A stretch of 64,000 bases of DNA from an uncultured Flavobacteriaceae bacterium (GCA_947486785.1 CANKUU010000001.1:186001-250000), one strand, 5' to 3'; shown: positions 47,961 through 57,196, numbered from the stretch's first letter. Numbers and translations: made by a program. Notes: generated by a model from the sequence alone, not told the origin.

Positions 47961-50420
47961 ATTACTTTCCATTTCTATAATTAAATCACCAACTTTTCTT
48001 TTAACAAATTGTAAAGCATCTACTAATTTGTCTTTGTTCATAGATTCAGGTTTAGCAAGCTCTAAACATTCTAATAAAGAAACTATTGCAATTGCTTTAA
48101 GTTGCCTAAACATGGGTAGCATACGGTGAGCAACATCATTAATTTGAGGGTAATTGTTTGCTGTAATACCGTTTTCTAACAAAATCATATTTTCTTTTGT
48201 GTCTCTTAAAAAAGTCTTTAAAATAGAGTTCACCGCAGAATCATTTGCCCCTAAGAACGATTGTATAATTTCTAAATTATAGTTTACAAAAGATTCTTGA
48301 TGGTCAAACTGTGTGGCATGCGTTGTTGTAAGTGTTTTAGATTTAAAAGTTTTTTCGGTTTTAAAACCAAGTAGTTTTAGCATGCTTACTAGCTCTTGTT
48401 TCGAAAATGGTTTTTCTAGAACTTGGCTAAATCCTGTTGAAATATATGCCTCGGGTTCTAAATCTCTTTTACCCGTCATTGCTATAATTGGTTGTTTGTT
48501 GTAATGTTTGTACTTGCCCGATTTTAGTTCTTCTAAAACTTTAAAACCATTTATTTGGGGCATTTGAATATCAGTAAGTACCAGATCATACACCAAATGA
48601 GAATCTTGCTCTATTTCAGAAAAATTGGTAAAGGTACTAGCGGTAATACCCATGCCTTCTGCTAGTTCTCGAAGCATTTCTAGTAAGGCAGTATCATCAT
48701 CTATAATTAGTATCTTAAGTTTTGGTACTAAGAGGTTAGCTTCAAAACTCGAGGTATATAATTCGTCTGTTAAACTTAAGGGTAGTTGAAAACTAAAAGT
48801 ACTTCCTTTATTTAATTTACTTTCTAAGCTGAGCTTTCCGCCTAATAATTCTGTCAATTTTTTAGAAATGGTTAAACCAAGCCCATAACCACCAAATTTT
48901 TTTTCTGTAGTAGCTTCTGCTTGTGTAAATTCTTCAAAAATAAGGTGTTGTTTTTCTTTTGCAATGCCAATGCCAGTATCCTTAATTTCTATATGAACTT
49001 CAATAAGGTTATCTTTTATTTTATGGGTTTTAGCAGAAATTTTGACATGCCCTTCTTTTGTAAATTTAAAGGCATTTCCAATAAGGTTTGTTAGTATTTG
49101 GCGTATTCTAAACGGATCTCCTAATACGGTTTGTTTTAAAATCAAATCAATATCTAGAAATAACGCTATATTTTTATTCTTATGAATCTCTTTAATTGAT
49201 TTTGCTGTTTCTTCAATTAAATCTGCGGCAATAAAAGGTATATTTTCAATGTTTAATTTACCGCCTTCTAGTTTTGAAAATTCTAATAAATCGTTAACCA
49301 AACTGTTTACATATTCGGCAGATGACTTTATTGTTGAAATATAACGTGTTTGTTTTTTTGATAAAGGTGTGGCTTGCATAAGCTCGGTATATCCAGAAAT
49401 AGTGTTTAATGGTGTACGCAAATCATGACTTACCGTTGACATCAATTGTTCTCTGCTTTTTAAGAGTGATTCGGAATATTTTTTCTCTTTTTCTAATTTT
49501 TGACGGTAGGTTTGTACCCGCCAAAAATCACGATTAATTAAAAAAGAAAATAGACTAACAATAATTAACCCTATTAAAGCGGTGAAACCTGCCAAACGGA
49601 TACTTCGTTTAAGGGCTAATTTTTTTTTCAAACTGTCGTTATAAGAGCTAACCAAAATTTCTTGTTCGAAGGCTGCAATTATTTGGCGCAACTGCTGTGA
49701 TAGCTCAAGATCGGTAGAATTAATTTCAGATTCTTTTTGTGTTAAAAATTGTTGCGCATTAGAATCGGTTTTTTTTGCTTTGGCGAGCAAAAGCTTAGAA
49801 GTTTTTATAATGGAATCGACTTGTTTTGCGTTTTCAATTTTATTGTTGTTCTCAGGCACATTGGCATTTAAATAATCTGCTACATCTCTAATTACTTTTT
49901 GCGCTTTTGGTGATAATTCTTTAATATTTGGCGCTAAGCCTTCGGCAGTAATTTTACCAAGAGAAGCTTCCATTTTAGAGAATTCTTCAATCGCATTGTC
50001 TATGGCATTGTGCGCATCGTTTTTAACCCTTAAATTAATAAGTTCGTTAATGTTAGCTAGCTTTTGTTGTAGAAGAAAATGAACGCTGTCTAAAAGTATT
50101 TTTTGATTTTTATTATTTGTAAGCTGTTTTAGCGTGTCAATTTTAGTTGAAATAGAGTCTATTTTTAGTGAATAAGCCTTAAAATTCTCTTGTGTTTTAT
50201 CTTGTAGTGCAAGTTTAGAAAGACTTTCGGCTTCGTAAAGATAGGTTAGAAAAGAGCTTGTTTTAAGCAGTTTTAGGTCATTGTCTTTTGCAGTTTTTCG
50301 AGATAAATAGGTGCTTATCTCTGAATAAATAAAGTACCCAGAACTTAAGGCAAGTATCGCTAAAACCAAATAACTGAAAATAATTTTAAAGGTAAATCTG
50401 TTCTTTGGTTTTTGTTGCAT
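47949..50420 (-). CDS. Hybrid sensor histidine kinase with receiver and Hpt domains
   Basis: An 823-residue membrane kinase. Two helices (about 12-32 and 276-296) flank a helical periplasmic sensor of about 240 residues. HisKA follows with His332 (VSHDLRTPLN), then HATPase_c with its N and G boxes. A receiver comes next (about 580-690, LVLTDIQMP Asp), then a C-terminal Hpt-like region with NDVAHRMLPMFRQL. The periplasmic part is coiled-coil-like, with no cofactor motif seen. Tail-to-tail with the sigma-54 regulator, its most likely output. Confidence 0.92.
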   Translation of the reverse strand: MQQKPKNRFTFKIIFSYLVLAILALSSGYFIYSEISTYLSRKTAKDNDLKLLKTSSFLTYLYEAESLSKLALQDKTQENFKAYSLKIDSISTKIDTLKQLTNNKNQKILLDSVHFLLQQKLANINELINLRVKNDAHNAIDNAIEEFSKMEASLGKITAEGLAPNIKELSPKAQKVIRDVADYLNANVPENNNKIENAKQVDSIIKTSKLLLAKAKKTDSNAQQFLTQKESEINSTDLELSQQLRQIIAAFEQEILVSSYNDSLKKKLALKRSIRLAGFTALIGLIIVSLFSFLINRDFWRVQTYRQKLEKEKKYSESLLKSREQLMSTVSHDLRTPLNTISGYTELMQATPLSKKQTRYISTIKSSAEYVNSLVNDLLEFSKLEGGKLNIENIPFIAADLIEETAKSIKEIHKNKNIALFLDIDLILKQTVLGDPFRIRQILTNLIGNAFKFTKEGHVKISAKTHKIKDNLIEVHIEIKDTGIGIAKEKQHLIFEEFTQAEATTEKKFGGYGLGLTISKKLTELLGGKLSLESKLNKGSTFSFQLPLSLTDELYTSSFEANLLVPKLKILIIDDDTALLEMLRELAEGMGITASTFTNFSEIEQDSHLVYDLVLTDIQMPQINGFKVLEELKSGKYKHYNKQPIIAMTGKRDLEPEAYISTGFSQVLEKPFSKQELVSMLKLLGFKTEKTFKSKTLTTTHATQFDHQESFVNYNLEIIQSFLGANDSAVNSILKTFLRDTKENMILLENGITANNYPQINDVAHRMLPMFRQLKAIAIVSLLECLELAKPESMNKDKLVDALQFVKRKVGDLIIEMESNLQV

Positions 50421-50509
50421 AGCACGCGCTGCCTAATTATCTTATAAGACATACGTATTTAAACGCTGTTTTGATTTTTAAGATCAATTTATAATTTATT
50501 GATTTTTTG

Positions 50510-50540
50510 TTGAAAAAGTTGAATTTCAAATGTACATTTG
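50510..50540 (+). promoter_or_regulatory. Promoter of the TPP riboswitch transcript
   Basis: A TTG at 50510-50512 and TACATTTG at 50533-50540 are 20 bases apart, a good Bacteroidetes -33/-7 promoter. It ends 1 base before the riboswitch P1 stem, so transcription should start within or just at the aptamer. Confidence 0.7.
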
Positions 50541-50541
50541 C

Positions 50542-50623
50542 CGCATCTCAAAGGGGTGCTTGTTCAATTCAGGCTGAGATTATACCCAATGAACCTGAGC
50601 AGGTAATGCTGCTAAGGGATGCG
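50542..50623 (+). promoter_or_regulatory. TPP (thiamine pyrophosphate) riboswitch
   Basis: THI-box landmarks appear in the right order: GGGGTGCT, GGCTGAGAT, ACCC, GAACCTGA, GGTAATGC and AGGGA. The closing P1 stem pairs 50542-50547 (CGCATC) with 50618-50623 (GATGCG). It lies about 100 bases before the TonB-dependent receptor gene at 50726, so expression of that receptor should fall when TPP is abundant. This identifies the receptor as a thiamine-regulated gene. Confidence 0.95.
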
Positions 50624-50725
50624 CTTTGCGCCTACTTAGAGTTTCTAAGTCCGTTTTTGGGCAATATCATTTTTTAATTTTAAGAATAATTACCCCTTTT
50701 ATTCGTCACTAAATACGAAGGTCGA

Positions 50726-52960
50726 ATGAAAATTATTGTAAGAATAGCAGTATTATTTGGGTTTGTTATGGTCTCAATGGCACAGGAACAACAACAAGAT
50801 ACAATTGCAGTAAAAAAGGTGGTTTTAGATGAAGTTTTTGTTTCGGCTATTCGGGTTACCAATCAAACCCCTGTTACGTTTAGTAATCTTACCAAAGAGG
50901 AAATTAAGTCTCGAAATTTAGGACAAGATATTCCTATTCTCTTAAATTTTTTACCCTCTGTAGTCACTACGTCTGATGCGGGTGCTGGAGTTGGTTATAC
51001 TGGCATAAGAGTTAGAGGTAGCGACGCAACAAGGGTTAATGTTACTATTAATGGTATACCTTATAACGATGCTGAATCTCATGGCACTTTTTGGGTTAAT
51101 ATGCCAGATTTTGCATCTTCTACCCAAAGTTTACAATTGCAAAGAGGTGTAGGCACTTCAACAAATGGAGCAGGGGCGTTTGGGGCGAGTTTAAATATAT
51201 TAACCGATGCAATCTCTGAAGATGTATTTGGTGAAGTTTCTTCATCATTTGGCAGCTTTAATACATTAAAAAACACACTAAAATTTAGTACTGGTTTGTT
51301 AAACGATCATGTAGAAATTGCAGGACGATTATCAAAAATTACTTCAGATGGGTATATTGATAGGGCATCTTCAAAACTTGATTCATATTTTCTTCAAGCC
51401 AGCTATAAAGATGAAAATACCCTCTTAAAGGCATTGTTGTTTGGGGGTCAAGAGGTTACGTATCAATCTTGGTATGGGTTTAATGCGGTAGATGTAAACG
51501 CTATTGGTGAAGATGGCAATATTATGAGTAATAGACGATTTAATATAGCTGGTGCACGTTTTGATAATGACGGAAATTCAGAGGGGTTTTATGAAAATCA
51601 AGTGGACGATTATAAACAAAATCATGCCCAGTTATTATGGAATGAAACTATTACTTCTAATTGGTCCTCAAATTTAGCTTTTCATTTTACACGTGGTAAG
51701 GGGTTTTTTGAAGAATATGTAGACGAATGGCTCTATACCAATGTCTATTTTAGAGATGATGCTAAATTAGAGTTTATCGGTAGAGACAATTTTACACTAA
51801 ATGGTGAAGAAATAAGCGCTACAGATTATATTAGACGTCGTTGGCTTGATAATAAATTTTATGGAACCGTTTTTTCGGCAAATTATGTAGATGATGCTTT
51901 AAATTTTATCGTTGGCGGAGGTTATAACAAGTATGAGGGTGGTCATTTCGGCGAAGTAATTTGGACTCAATTTAACAATGCCGCCGGTATTCGAGATCGA
52001 TATTACGATGACAGCTCAACCAAAACAGATTTTAATCTCTACACCAAAGCAAATTATAATCTTAGCAATAAGTGGCGAATTTATGCAGATTTACAGTACC
52101 GAAGGGTGACGTATGCTGCGAACGGAAATGATACTGGTTTAGTTGATGATAACTTCAATTTTTACAATCCAAAAGCGGGTATTAACTATAAATTGAACAA
52201 TGCGAATAATCTGTATTTTTCTTTTGCCTTAGCGAATAGAGAACCCAATAGAAATGATTACGAAAATGGAAACCCAAAACCTGAGCGACTTAACGATTTT
52301 GAGTTAGGTTGGCGCTATGTAACTTCAGACATTCAAGTAAATACCAATGCCTATTATATGAAATATAATAACCAATTGGTGCTCACAGGTGCGCTTAATG
52401 ATGTTGGAGCACCTTTACGCGAAAACATAGGTGATAGCTATCGCTTGGGCTTTGAAATAGATGCAAGTATGAGTTTAGGTTCGCAATTTAGATGGAACCC
52501 TAACATTGCCTTGAGTATAAACAAAAACAAAGATTTTAATTTTCAGCGTGATGGGGTTCTGCAAAATTTAGGAGATACAAATATTGCTTTTTCGCCCAAT
52601 GTAGTTATCTCAAATCAAGTGTCTTATAGGCCTTCTGAACAGCTTCAATTTTCTCTGCTTAACAAATATGTGGGTAAACAATATATGGGTAATATTGATG
52701 CAGAAAGTTCCGTGTTAGAGGCATATTCACAATCAGATTTTAACATACAGTATGTTATTAATTGTGATTCGTTTATTAAAAACATCACCCTATCTGGTTT
52801 GGTTAATAATATCTTTGATCAGAAGAATATAACAAATGGTTATTTTTTTACGTTCGATGATAATTTTTCAAATCCAGGAGTAATTACTACCGTTGAAGGA
52901 GCAGGGTATTATCCGCAAGCCGGAGTTAATTTTCTGATAGGTGCTACAGTTCATTTTTAA
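50726..52960 (+). CDS. TonB-dependent receptor, probable thiamine importer
   Basis: A 744-residue outer-membrane receptor. It has a signal peptide (about 1-19), no carboxypeptidase-like domain, a plug domain (about 30-150: VLDEVFVSAIRVTNQTPVTF, GIRVRGSDATRVNVTINGIPYND), and a 22-strand-type barrel ending GATVHF with C-terminal Phe. It is the only gene behind the TPP riboswitch, so thiamine or a precursor is the likely ligand (THI-regulated receptors of this kind are described in Bacteroidetes). An 11-bp hairpin follows the stop. Confidence 0.92.
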   Translation: MKIIVRIAVLFGFVMVSMAQEQQQDTIAVKKVVLDEVFVSAIRVTNQTPVTFSNLTKEEIKSRNLGQDIPILLNFLPSVVTTSDAGAGVGYTGIRVRGSDATRVNVTINGIPYNDAESHGTFWVNMPDFASSTQSLQLQRGVGTSTNGAGAFGASLNILTDAISEDVFGEVSSSFGSFNTLKNTLKFSTGLLNDHVEIAGRLSKITSDGYIDRASSKLDSYFLQASYKDENTLLKALLFGGQEVTYQSWYGFNAVDVNAIGEDGNIMSNRRFNIAGARFDNDGNSEGFYENQVDDYKQNHAQLLWNETITSNWSSNLAFHFTRGKGFFEEYVDEWLYTNVYFRDDAKLEFIGRDNFTLNGEEISATDYIRRRWLDNKFYGTVFSANYVDDALNFIVGGGYNKYEGGHFGEVIWTQFNNAAGIRDRYYDDSSTKTDFNLYTKANYNLSNKWRIYADLQYRRVTYAANGNDTGLVDDNFNFYNPKAGINYKLNNANNLYFSFALANREPNRNDYENGNPKPERLNDFELGWRYVTSDIQVNTNAYYMKYNNQLVLTGALNDVGAPLRENIGDSYRLGFEIDASMSLGSQFRWNPNIALSINKNKDFNFQRDGVLQNLGDTNIAFSPNVVISNQVSYRPSEQLQFSLLNKYVGKQYMGNIDAESSVLEAYSQSDFNIQYVINCDSFIKNITLSGLVNNIFDQKNITNGYFFTFDDNFSNPGVITTVEGAGYYPQAGVNFLIGATVHF

Positions 52961-52976
52961 CAGTAAAAATAGTATG

Positions 52977-53004
52977 CATAATTTGTAGTTAAATACAAAT
53001 TATG
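52977..53004 (+). repeat. Inverted repeat after the thiamine receptor gene
   Basis: A perfect 11-bp stem (CATAATTTGTA at 52977-52987 with TACAAATTATG at 52994-53004) with a 6-base loop. There is no T tract, so it may be an mRNA 3' end stabiliser or a weak terminator. Confidence 0.55.
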
Positions 53005-53086
53005 GGTTTAACAAAAAGGTAATGATGCTTGTAGGCGTCTAAAAAAAGTAATTTTTAAGGGGGCAGGTATTTTAAGAGATTATTTT

Positions 53087-53527
53087 CTAATTTGAGATAA
53101 CCACCGCGTTGCTGCCATTATAAGATGCTCTGTACTCTAACATATCATAATACCGTGCACCGTCATCAGGTCGATTTAGCATTTGTCCGGTTATGGTGCT
53201 GTATTCATAGTCATCGCAGGGGCAGGTAGCAATATTTGAGCTTAATTGCATAGTAGAGCAGTTGTTTGGGGCGTGGTTAGGGCAGCTAGCTTCAAAAACT
53301 CTAAAGACATTAATATTGGTTTGGGTTACAAATGCCCCGCGCGTACCCACTGAGGCATTACCTATAAATACAGAGCTGCCCGGGTTAGTTAATGAGTTGT
53401 AGAGGGGTAGGTTTAGATTAATATCAAAACGAAACCCAATCTCTTGTAAGTAGGGGTTTCTATTGGTGGCGTTTTTCTCACAAGAAAACATACTTAGTAT
53501 TATAATAAAAATACATATTTGTTTCAT
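53087..53527 (-). CDS. Lipoprotein with degenerate Rieske-like Cys motif
   Basis: A 146-residue predicted lipoprotein (lipid Cys16 in FSCEKN). The C-terminal half has Cys82-Pro-Asn-His85, Cys90 and Cys102-Pro-Cys104-Asp105-Asp106, then YEYSTITGQMLNRPDDGARYY. The spacing and the GQ...P turn recall a Rieske [2Fe-2S] domain (C-x-H...C-x-x-H), but the second histidine is Asp and the first pair is C-x-x-H. It may keep the fold without a cluster, or bind another metal. The function is unknown. Confidence 0.65.
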   Translation of the reverse strand: MKQICIFIIILSMFSCEKNATNRNPYLQEIGFRFDINLNLPLYNSLTNPGSSVFIGNASVGTRGAFVTQTNINVFRVFEASCPNHAPNNCSTMQLSSNIATCPCDDYEYSTITGQMLNRPDDGARYYDMLEYRASYNGSNAVVISN

Positions 53528-53579
53528 ATTTAGGTTTTTAATGATAAGAAATTTGCTGCAAATTTGAACAAAAAAAATG

Positions 53580-53587
53580 TATATTTG
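53580..53587 (+). promoter_or_regulatory. -7 promoter box for greA
   Basis: TATATTTG, an exact TAnnTTTG box, 75 bases upstream of the greA ATG. No -33 match at the ideal distance. Confidence 0.5.
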
Positions 53588-53662
53588 TGGTAAATCCTCT
53601 TTAAAAGCATTGTTTTAACATTGTCTAAATAGGGGATTTTCTTATTTTTAAACGGCGAAATT

Positions 53663-54139
53663 ATGAGTAACGTATCCTATTACACAGAAGAAGGATTAAA
53701 AAAACTAAGAGAGGAACTGAATCAACTAAGAGATGTTGAGCGACCTAAAGCATCAGCGGCGATAGCTGAGGCAAGAGACAAGGGAGATTTGTCTGAAAAT
53801 GCGGAGTATGATGCTGCAAAAGAAGCACAAGGCCTTTTAGAATTGAGAATTTCAAAAATGGAAGCTGTACTCGCCAATGCCCGTTTAATTGATGAATCGC
53901 AACTAGATACCTCTAAGATTTTAATTTTATCTACCGTAAAGCTCAAAAATCAAAATAATGGGGTAGAAATGAAGTATACCTTAGTGGCTGAAAGTGAAGC
54001 TGATTTGAAGACTGGAAAAATTTCTGTAAACTCTCCAATAGGTAAAGGTCTGCTAGGAAAACAAGTAGGCGATGTGGCAGAAATTAGGGTGCCAAATGGG
54101 ACGCTAAAATTTGATATTTTGGAAATTTCTAGAAGCTAA
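53663..54139 (+). CDS. greA: Transcription elongation factor GreA
   Basis: A 158-residue GreA that stimulates RNA polymerase to cleave backtracked transcripts. The N-terminal coiled coil carries the Asp-Leu-Ser-Glu-Asn-Ala-Glu-Tyr tip (GDLSENAEYDAAKE, about 41-54) that enters the secondary channel. The C-terminal FKBP-like domain has NSPIGKGLLGK. Standard length; single gene. Confidence 0.96.
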   Translation: MSNVSYYTEEGLKKLREELNQLRDVERPKASAAIAEARDKGDLSENAEYDAAKEAQGLLELRISKMEAVLANARLIDESQLDTSKILILSTVKLKNQNNGVEMKYTLVAESEADLKTGKISVNSPIGKGLLGKQVGDVAEIRVPNGTLKFDILEISRS

Positions 54140-54571
54140 TTTTTTGTTTTGTTAAGGCAAAATTTTAGTCGTTCGCAAGAAAAAAATACTCCGTTTGCTT
54201 GCTGCGCGTTTCAAAAAAGTAAGCTTTTAATACTAAGAGTTTGTAGTTAAAAGATACGCTAATTATTTGAACTAAATTCCGGTAGGTTTAGCTTAGGAAA
54301 ACCGAACTATTTTCAACAAAATAAATCGACTATAAATTACGATTTGTATATGGTTTGGGTACATCGTACAATTTTAAGCCTTGCAGTAGCTTTTTTATAC
54401 TTTACTTTGGTTACCTGAGCATTTTGTTGTTTTAACTTTGTTTCAAATGGCACCTTCAAAATACCATATTTAAAGCTCATAAAAATTTATAATTATACTT
54501 TTAAAAAGATGATTTGCTGTATTTGAATAGTATTTTTTTAGATTTAACCTGCATTTCAGAAATAAGAAAAC
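54140..54571. other. Intergenic region between greA and the HIT gene
   Basis: About 430 bp. No protein-like frame, tRNA, repeat element or strong terminator was found. A weak TATTTG box near 54520 may serve the HIT gene. Nothing else can be supported. Confidence 0.4.
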
Positions 54572-54964
54572 ATGGCAAGCATATTTACAAAAATTATTAA
54601 TGGCGATATACCAAGCTACAAAATAGCGGAAGATGAAAATTTCTATGCTTTTTTAGATATTAACCCAAATGCCAAAGGACATACGCTGTGCATTCCTAAA
54701 AAAGAGGTTGATAAAATTATGGATTTAGATGAAGAAACCTATTTAGGGCTTATGCTATTTTCGCGAAAAATAGGAAAAGCTATAGAAGCCGCAATTGAAT
54801 GTAAGCGAGTTGGTATTACCGTAATTGGTTTAGAAGTACCTCATGTACACGTACATTTAATACCTTTAAATGAGATGAAAGAGGCTACTTTTCTTAATAA
54901 AATAGCACTTGAAAAGACAGATTTCGAAACAATTGCTGCAAAAATTAGGGCTAAATTGCAATAA
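54572..54964 (+). CDS. HIT family nucleotide hydrolase/transferase
   Basis: A 130-residue histidine-triad protein of the HinT group: SIFTKIINGDIPSYKIAED at the start and the triad HVHVHLIPL near residue 92-100, whose histidines act on nucleoside phosphoramidates or adenylates. The 3' end overlaps the convergent gene by 14 bases. Confidence 0.93.
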   Translation: MASIFTKIINGDIPSYKIAEDENFYAFLDINPNAKGHTLCIPKKEVDKIMDLDEETYLGLMLFSRKIGKAIEAAIECKRVGITVIGLEVPHVHVHLIPLNEMKEATFLNKIALEKTDFETIAAKIRAKLQ

Positions 54965-55307
54965 TATCTGCAAAAAATAAATACAAAATAATTGCAATAA
55001 CTATAATACCACCTGCCAAAAGCATATAAAACAAGTTGTTAAATTTTAAAGACGATTTTTCTGGACTAATTGTTTTTTTATAATAACTAAATATTCGCTC
55101 AATATCATCGGTCCATAACGATGGGTAAATATCTGATTTGCACTTAGTACATAAAATTTGATTAGAAATATCATGGGTAGTTTTGTCAAAAAACATACCG
55201 TATTTATGTTTCTGATAAAAGGTGAGTTTAAGGTCTTGATTAAAGCATTCTGGGCAATTGCAAGAAAGCTCTATCTCTTTAATAACGACCAATTTTTCGG
55301 TTGCCAT
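54951..55307 (-). CDS. Zinc-ribbon membrane protein downstream of a histidine kinase
   Basis: A 118-residue protein with Cys pairs at CNCPEC (about 16-21) and CTKCKS (about 53-58), spaced for a zinc ribbon. One transmembrane helix follows at the C-terminus (about 92-115). It starts 3 bases after the stop of the kinase gene, so the two are an operon. The family is not recognised. A role in the same signalling route is possible. Confidence 0.7.
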   Translation of the reverse strand: MATEKLVVIKEIELSCNCPECFNQDLKLTFYQKHKYGMFFDKTTHDISNQILCTKCKSDIYPSLWTDDIERIFSYYKKTISPEKSSLKFNNLFYMLLAGGIIVIAIILYLFFADIIAI

Positions 55308-55310
55308 ATG

Positions 55311-56459
55311 TTATGAATTTACTTTAAACAAAATTTGCATGGTTGTACCTTCTTTACTTGAAGATAAAACCTTTATTTTTCCCTTATGGTATTCTTCAAC
55401 AATTCTTTTTACCAACGATAGGCCAAGACCCCAACCTCTTTTTTTAGAAGTATGTCCGGGTGTAAATATAGCTTTATAGTTGTTTTTGGCAATACCAGAT
55501 CCGGTATCAGAGACTAAAACAGTTACAAAATTGCCATTTGGCACGATACTAATGCTTATGCTACCTTTTCCGCGCATTGCATCAATTCCGTTTTTAACCA
55601 AATTCTCAATGGTCCAATTATAAAGCGGGCGGTTTAATAAGACCCTAACGCTTTCAATTTCAGTGTTAAAAGAAAAATCAATCAATTTTGAACTTCTCAA
55701 CTTTAAATAGTCTAAAGCATCTCGGGTTTCTTTTACGATATCATGCTCCGCTAAAGTAGGTAAAGAGCCTATTTTTGAAAAACGTTCAGTAATGGTTTCT
55801 AATCTAGCAATGTCTTTTTCTATTTCTCTTGTAATTTCAGAATTTATATTCTCAAGCTTTAACAGTTCGTTCCATCCTAAAAGTGAAGACAATGGTGTTC
55901 CAATTTGGTGTGCAGTTTCTTTTGCCATGCCCGCCCATAGCTTATTTTGTTCAGAGGCTTTGTTAGTTTTAAAAAAGAAGAAAATAAGCGCAGCAAAAAG
56001 AAAAATAATAAGTAATAGTGCTAAAGGATAGTATTTTAATTTATTAAGTACCTCAGAATTTCCGTAGTATAAAGTTTGTAGATGATCGCCGTTGTCATCA
56101 ATTAAAATAGGGTCATTTTCGCTTTTAAATTGCTTTATTTTTCTTTGAATGTATACGCTATCTTTTGCATTTTTTTCTGAAATATTTTTTGTTTTTATAG
56201 AGCCGTCTTTATTTACTGAAATCATGGGTGTGGAGTTATTATTCTGAAACACCTTAAGCGTAAGGTTTCCAAGCTCCATAGTTTCAGAAGATTTTAAAAG
56301 TTCTAATTGAGCAGTAGCCCAAATTTCCATTTTGTGACGCTCTTCTTCTTTAAATTTTTTAAAAAAGCTGTTGGTATTCCATAAAATAAGACTGACAATA
56401 GCAAAAGAAGCTACTAGAAAAATTAGCTTTGTGGTCTTCTTTTTTTGGTTAAAATTCAT
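55311..56459 (-). CDS. Membrane sensor histidine kinase
   Basis: A 382-residue kinase. Two hydrophobic helices (about 10-28 and 140-160) flank a short periplasmic loop. The phosphoacceptor His is in KETAHQIGTPLSSLLG, and HATPase_c has NLVKNGIDAM (N box), DTGSGIA (G1) and GWGLGLSL (G2). The ATG at 56459 is chosen because residues before it in the frame are non-hydrophobic and non-conserved, and because a promoter box lies 19 bases upstream. No response regulator is adjacent. Confidence 0.9.
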   Translation of the reverse strand: MNFNQKKKTTKLIFLVASFAIVSLILWNTNSFFKKFKEEERHKMEIWATAQLELLKSSETMELGNLTLKVFQNNNSTPMISVNKDGSIKTKNISEKNAKDSVYIQRKIKQFKSENDPILIDDNGDHLQTLYYGNSEVLNKLKYYPLALLLIIFLFAALIFFFFKTNKASEQNKLWAGMAKETAHQIGTPLSSLLGWNELLKLENINSEITREIEKDIARLETITERFSKIGSLPTLAEHDIVKETRDALDYLKLRSSKLIDFSFNTEIESVRVLLNRPLYNWTIENLVKNGIDAMRGKGSISISIVPNGNFVTVLVSDTGSGIAKNNYKAIFTPGHTSKKRGWGLGLSLVKRIVEEYHKGKIKVLSSSKEGTTMQILFKVNS

Positions 56460-56477
56460 GCAATAACTCTTGTAGTT

Positions 56478-56511
56478 CAAAGATAAGTCAATTTCAAATA
56501 CCATAATCAAA
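56478..56511 (-). promoter_or_regulatory. Promoter of the histidine kinase operon
   Basis: On the minus strand TTTG (56511-56508) and TATCTTTG (56485-56478) are about 22 bases apart, close to the -33/-7 consensus. The box ends 19 bases upstream of the kinase ATG. Confidence 0.6.
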
Positions 56512-56795
56512 CCTAAATTATACCTTCATATACACTGATAAACAAATAGCTTCTGGTAGTGGTTTTAAATTAATAAAACTGATGGCGTAGGTAAATTTAG
56601 TAAAGAGATCACCGTTTTCTTTGGTGCATGCAAGGTATGAGGCTAGTTTAAATTAAACGTGGAGCACCTTATAGCTTCTTTAAAAAAATATATTGCTGAT
56701 AAAGTTTGATAACTTATTTTCTATTTGTTAGGTGAATTATCGGATTAAAAGTACTTTTAAAATCTAAATAATTAGTACACATATAATTCATAGTC

Positions 56796-57173
56796 ATGGA
56801 AATTGAAGGAAAAATTAAAATGGTCGGAGAGACCCAAACTTTTGGTAACAATGGTTTTCGTAAAAGAGAGCTTGTTGTAACTACTGAAGAGCAATACCCA
56901 CAACATATTATGGTGGAGTTTGTTCAAGATAAGACCGATTTATTGAATAATTTTGCCATTGGGCAACCCGTTAAAATAGGCATCAATATTAGAGGCCGTG
57001 AGTGGACTAATCCACAAGGTGAAGTAAAATATTTTAATTCAATTCAAGGTTGGCGTATTGAAAGTACTCAAGTAGCGCAGCCTGCACAAGGTATGCCACC
57101 AGTACCACCGGCAGAAGCGTTTGCACCTGCAGACAACCTTAATGAAGAAGAGCATGATGATTTGCCTTTTTAA
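56796..57173 (+). CDS. DUF3127 OB-fold protein with SSB-like C-terminal tip
   Basis: A 125-residue protein of the DUF3127 family. The N-terminal ~85 residues form beta strands (IEGKIKMVGETQTFGNNGFRKRELVVTTE, KYFNSIQGW) consistent with an OB fold. A Pro/Ala-rich linker leads to a tail ending EEEHDDLPF, very like the SSB tip EDDLPF encoded at 24834. The OB fold plus this tip suggests ssDNA binding and recruitment of the same partners as SSB (inference). Terminator follows. Confidence 0.8.
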   Translation: MEIEGKIKMVGETQTFGNNGFRKRELVVTTEEQYPQHIMVEFVQDKTDLLNNFAIGQPVKIGINIRGREWTNPQGEVKYFNSIQGWRIESTQVAQPAQGMPPVPPAEAFAPADNLNEEEHDDLPF

Positions 57174-57196
57174 TTAGAATTTAATGTTTTTTTATC

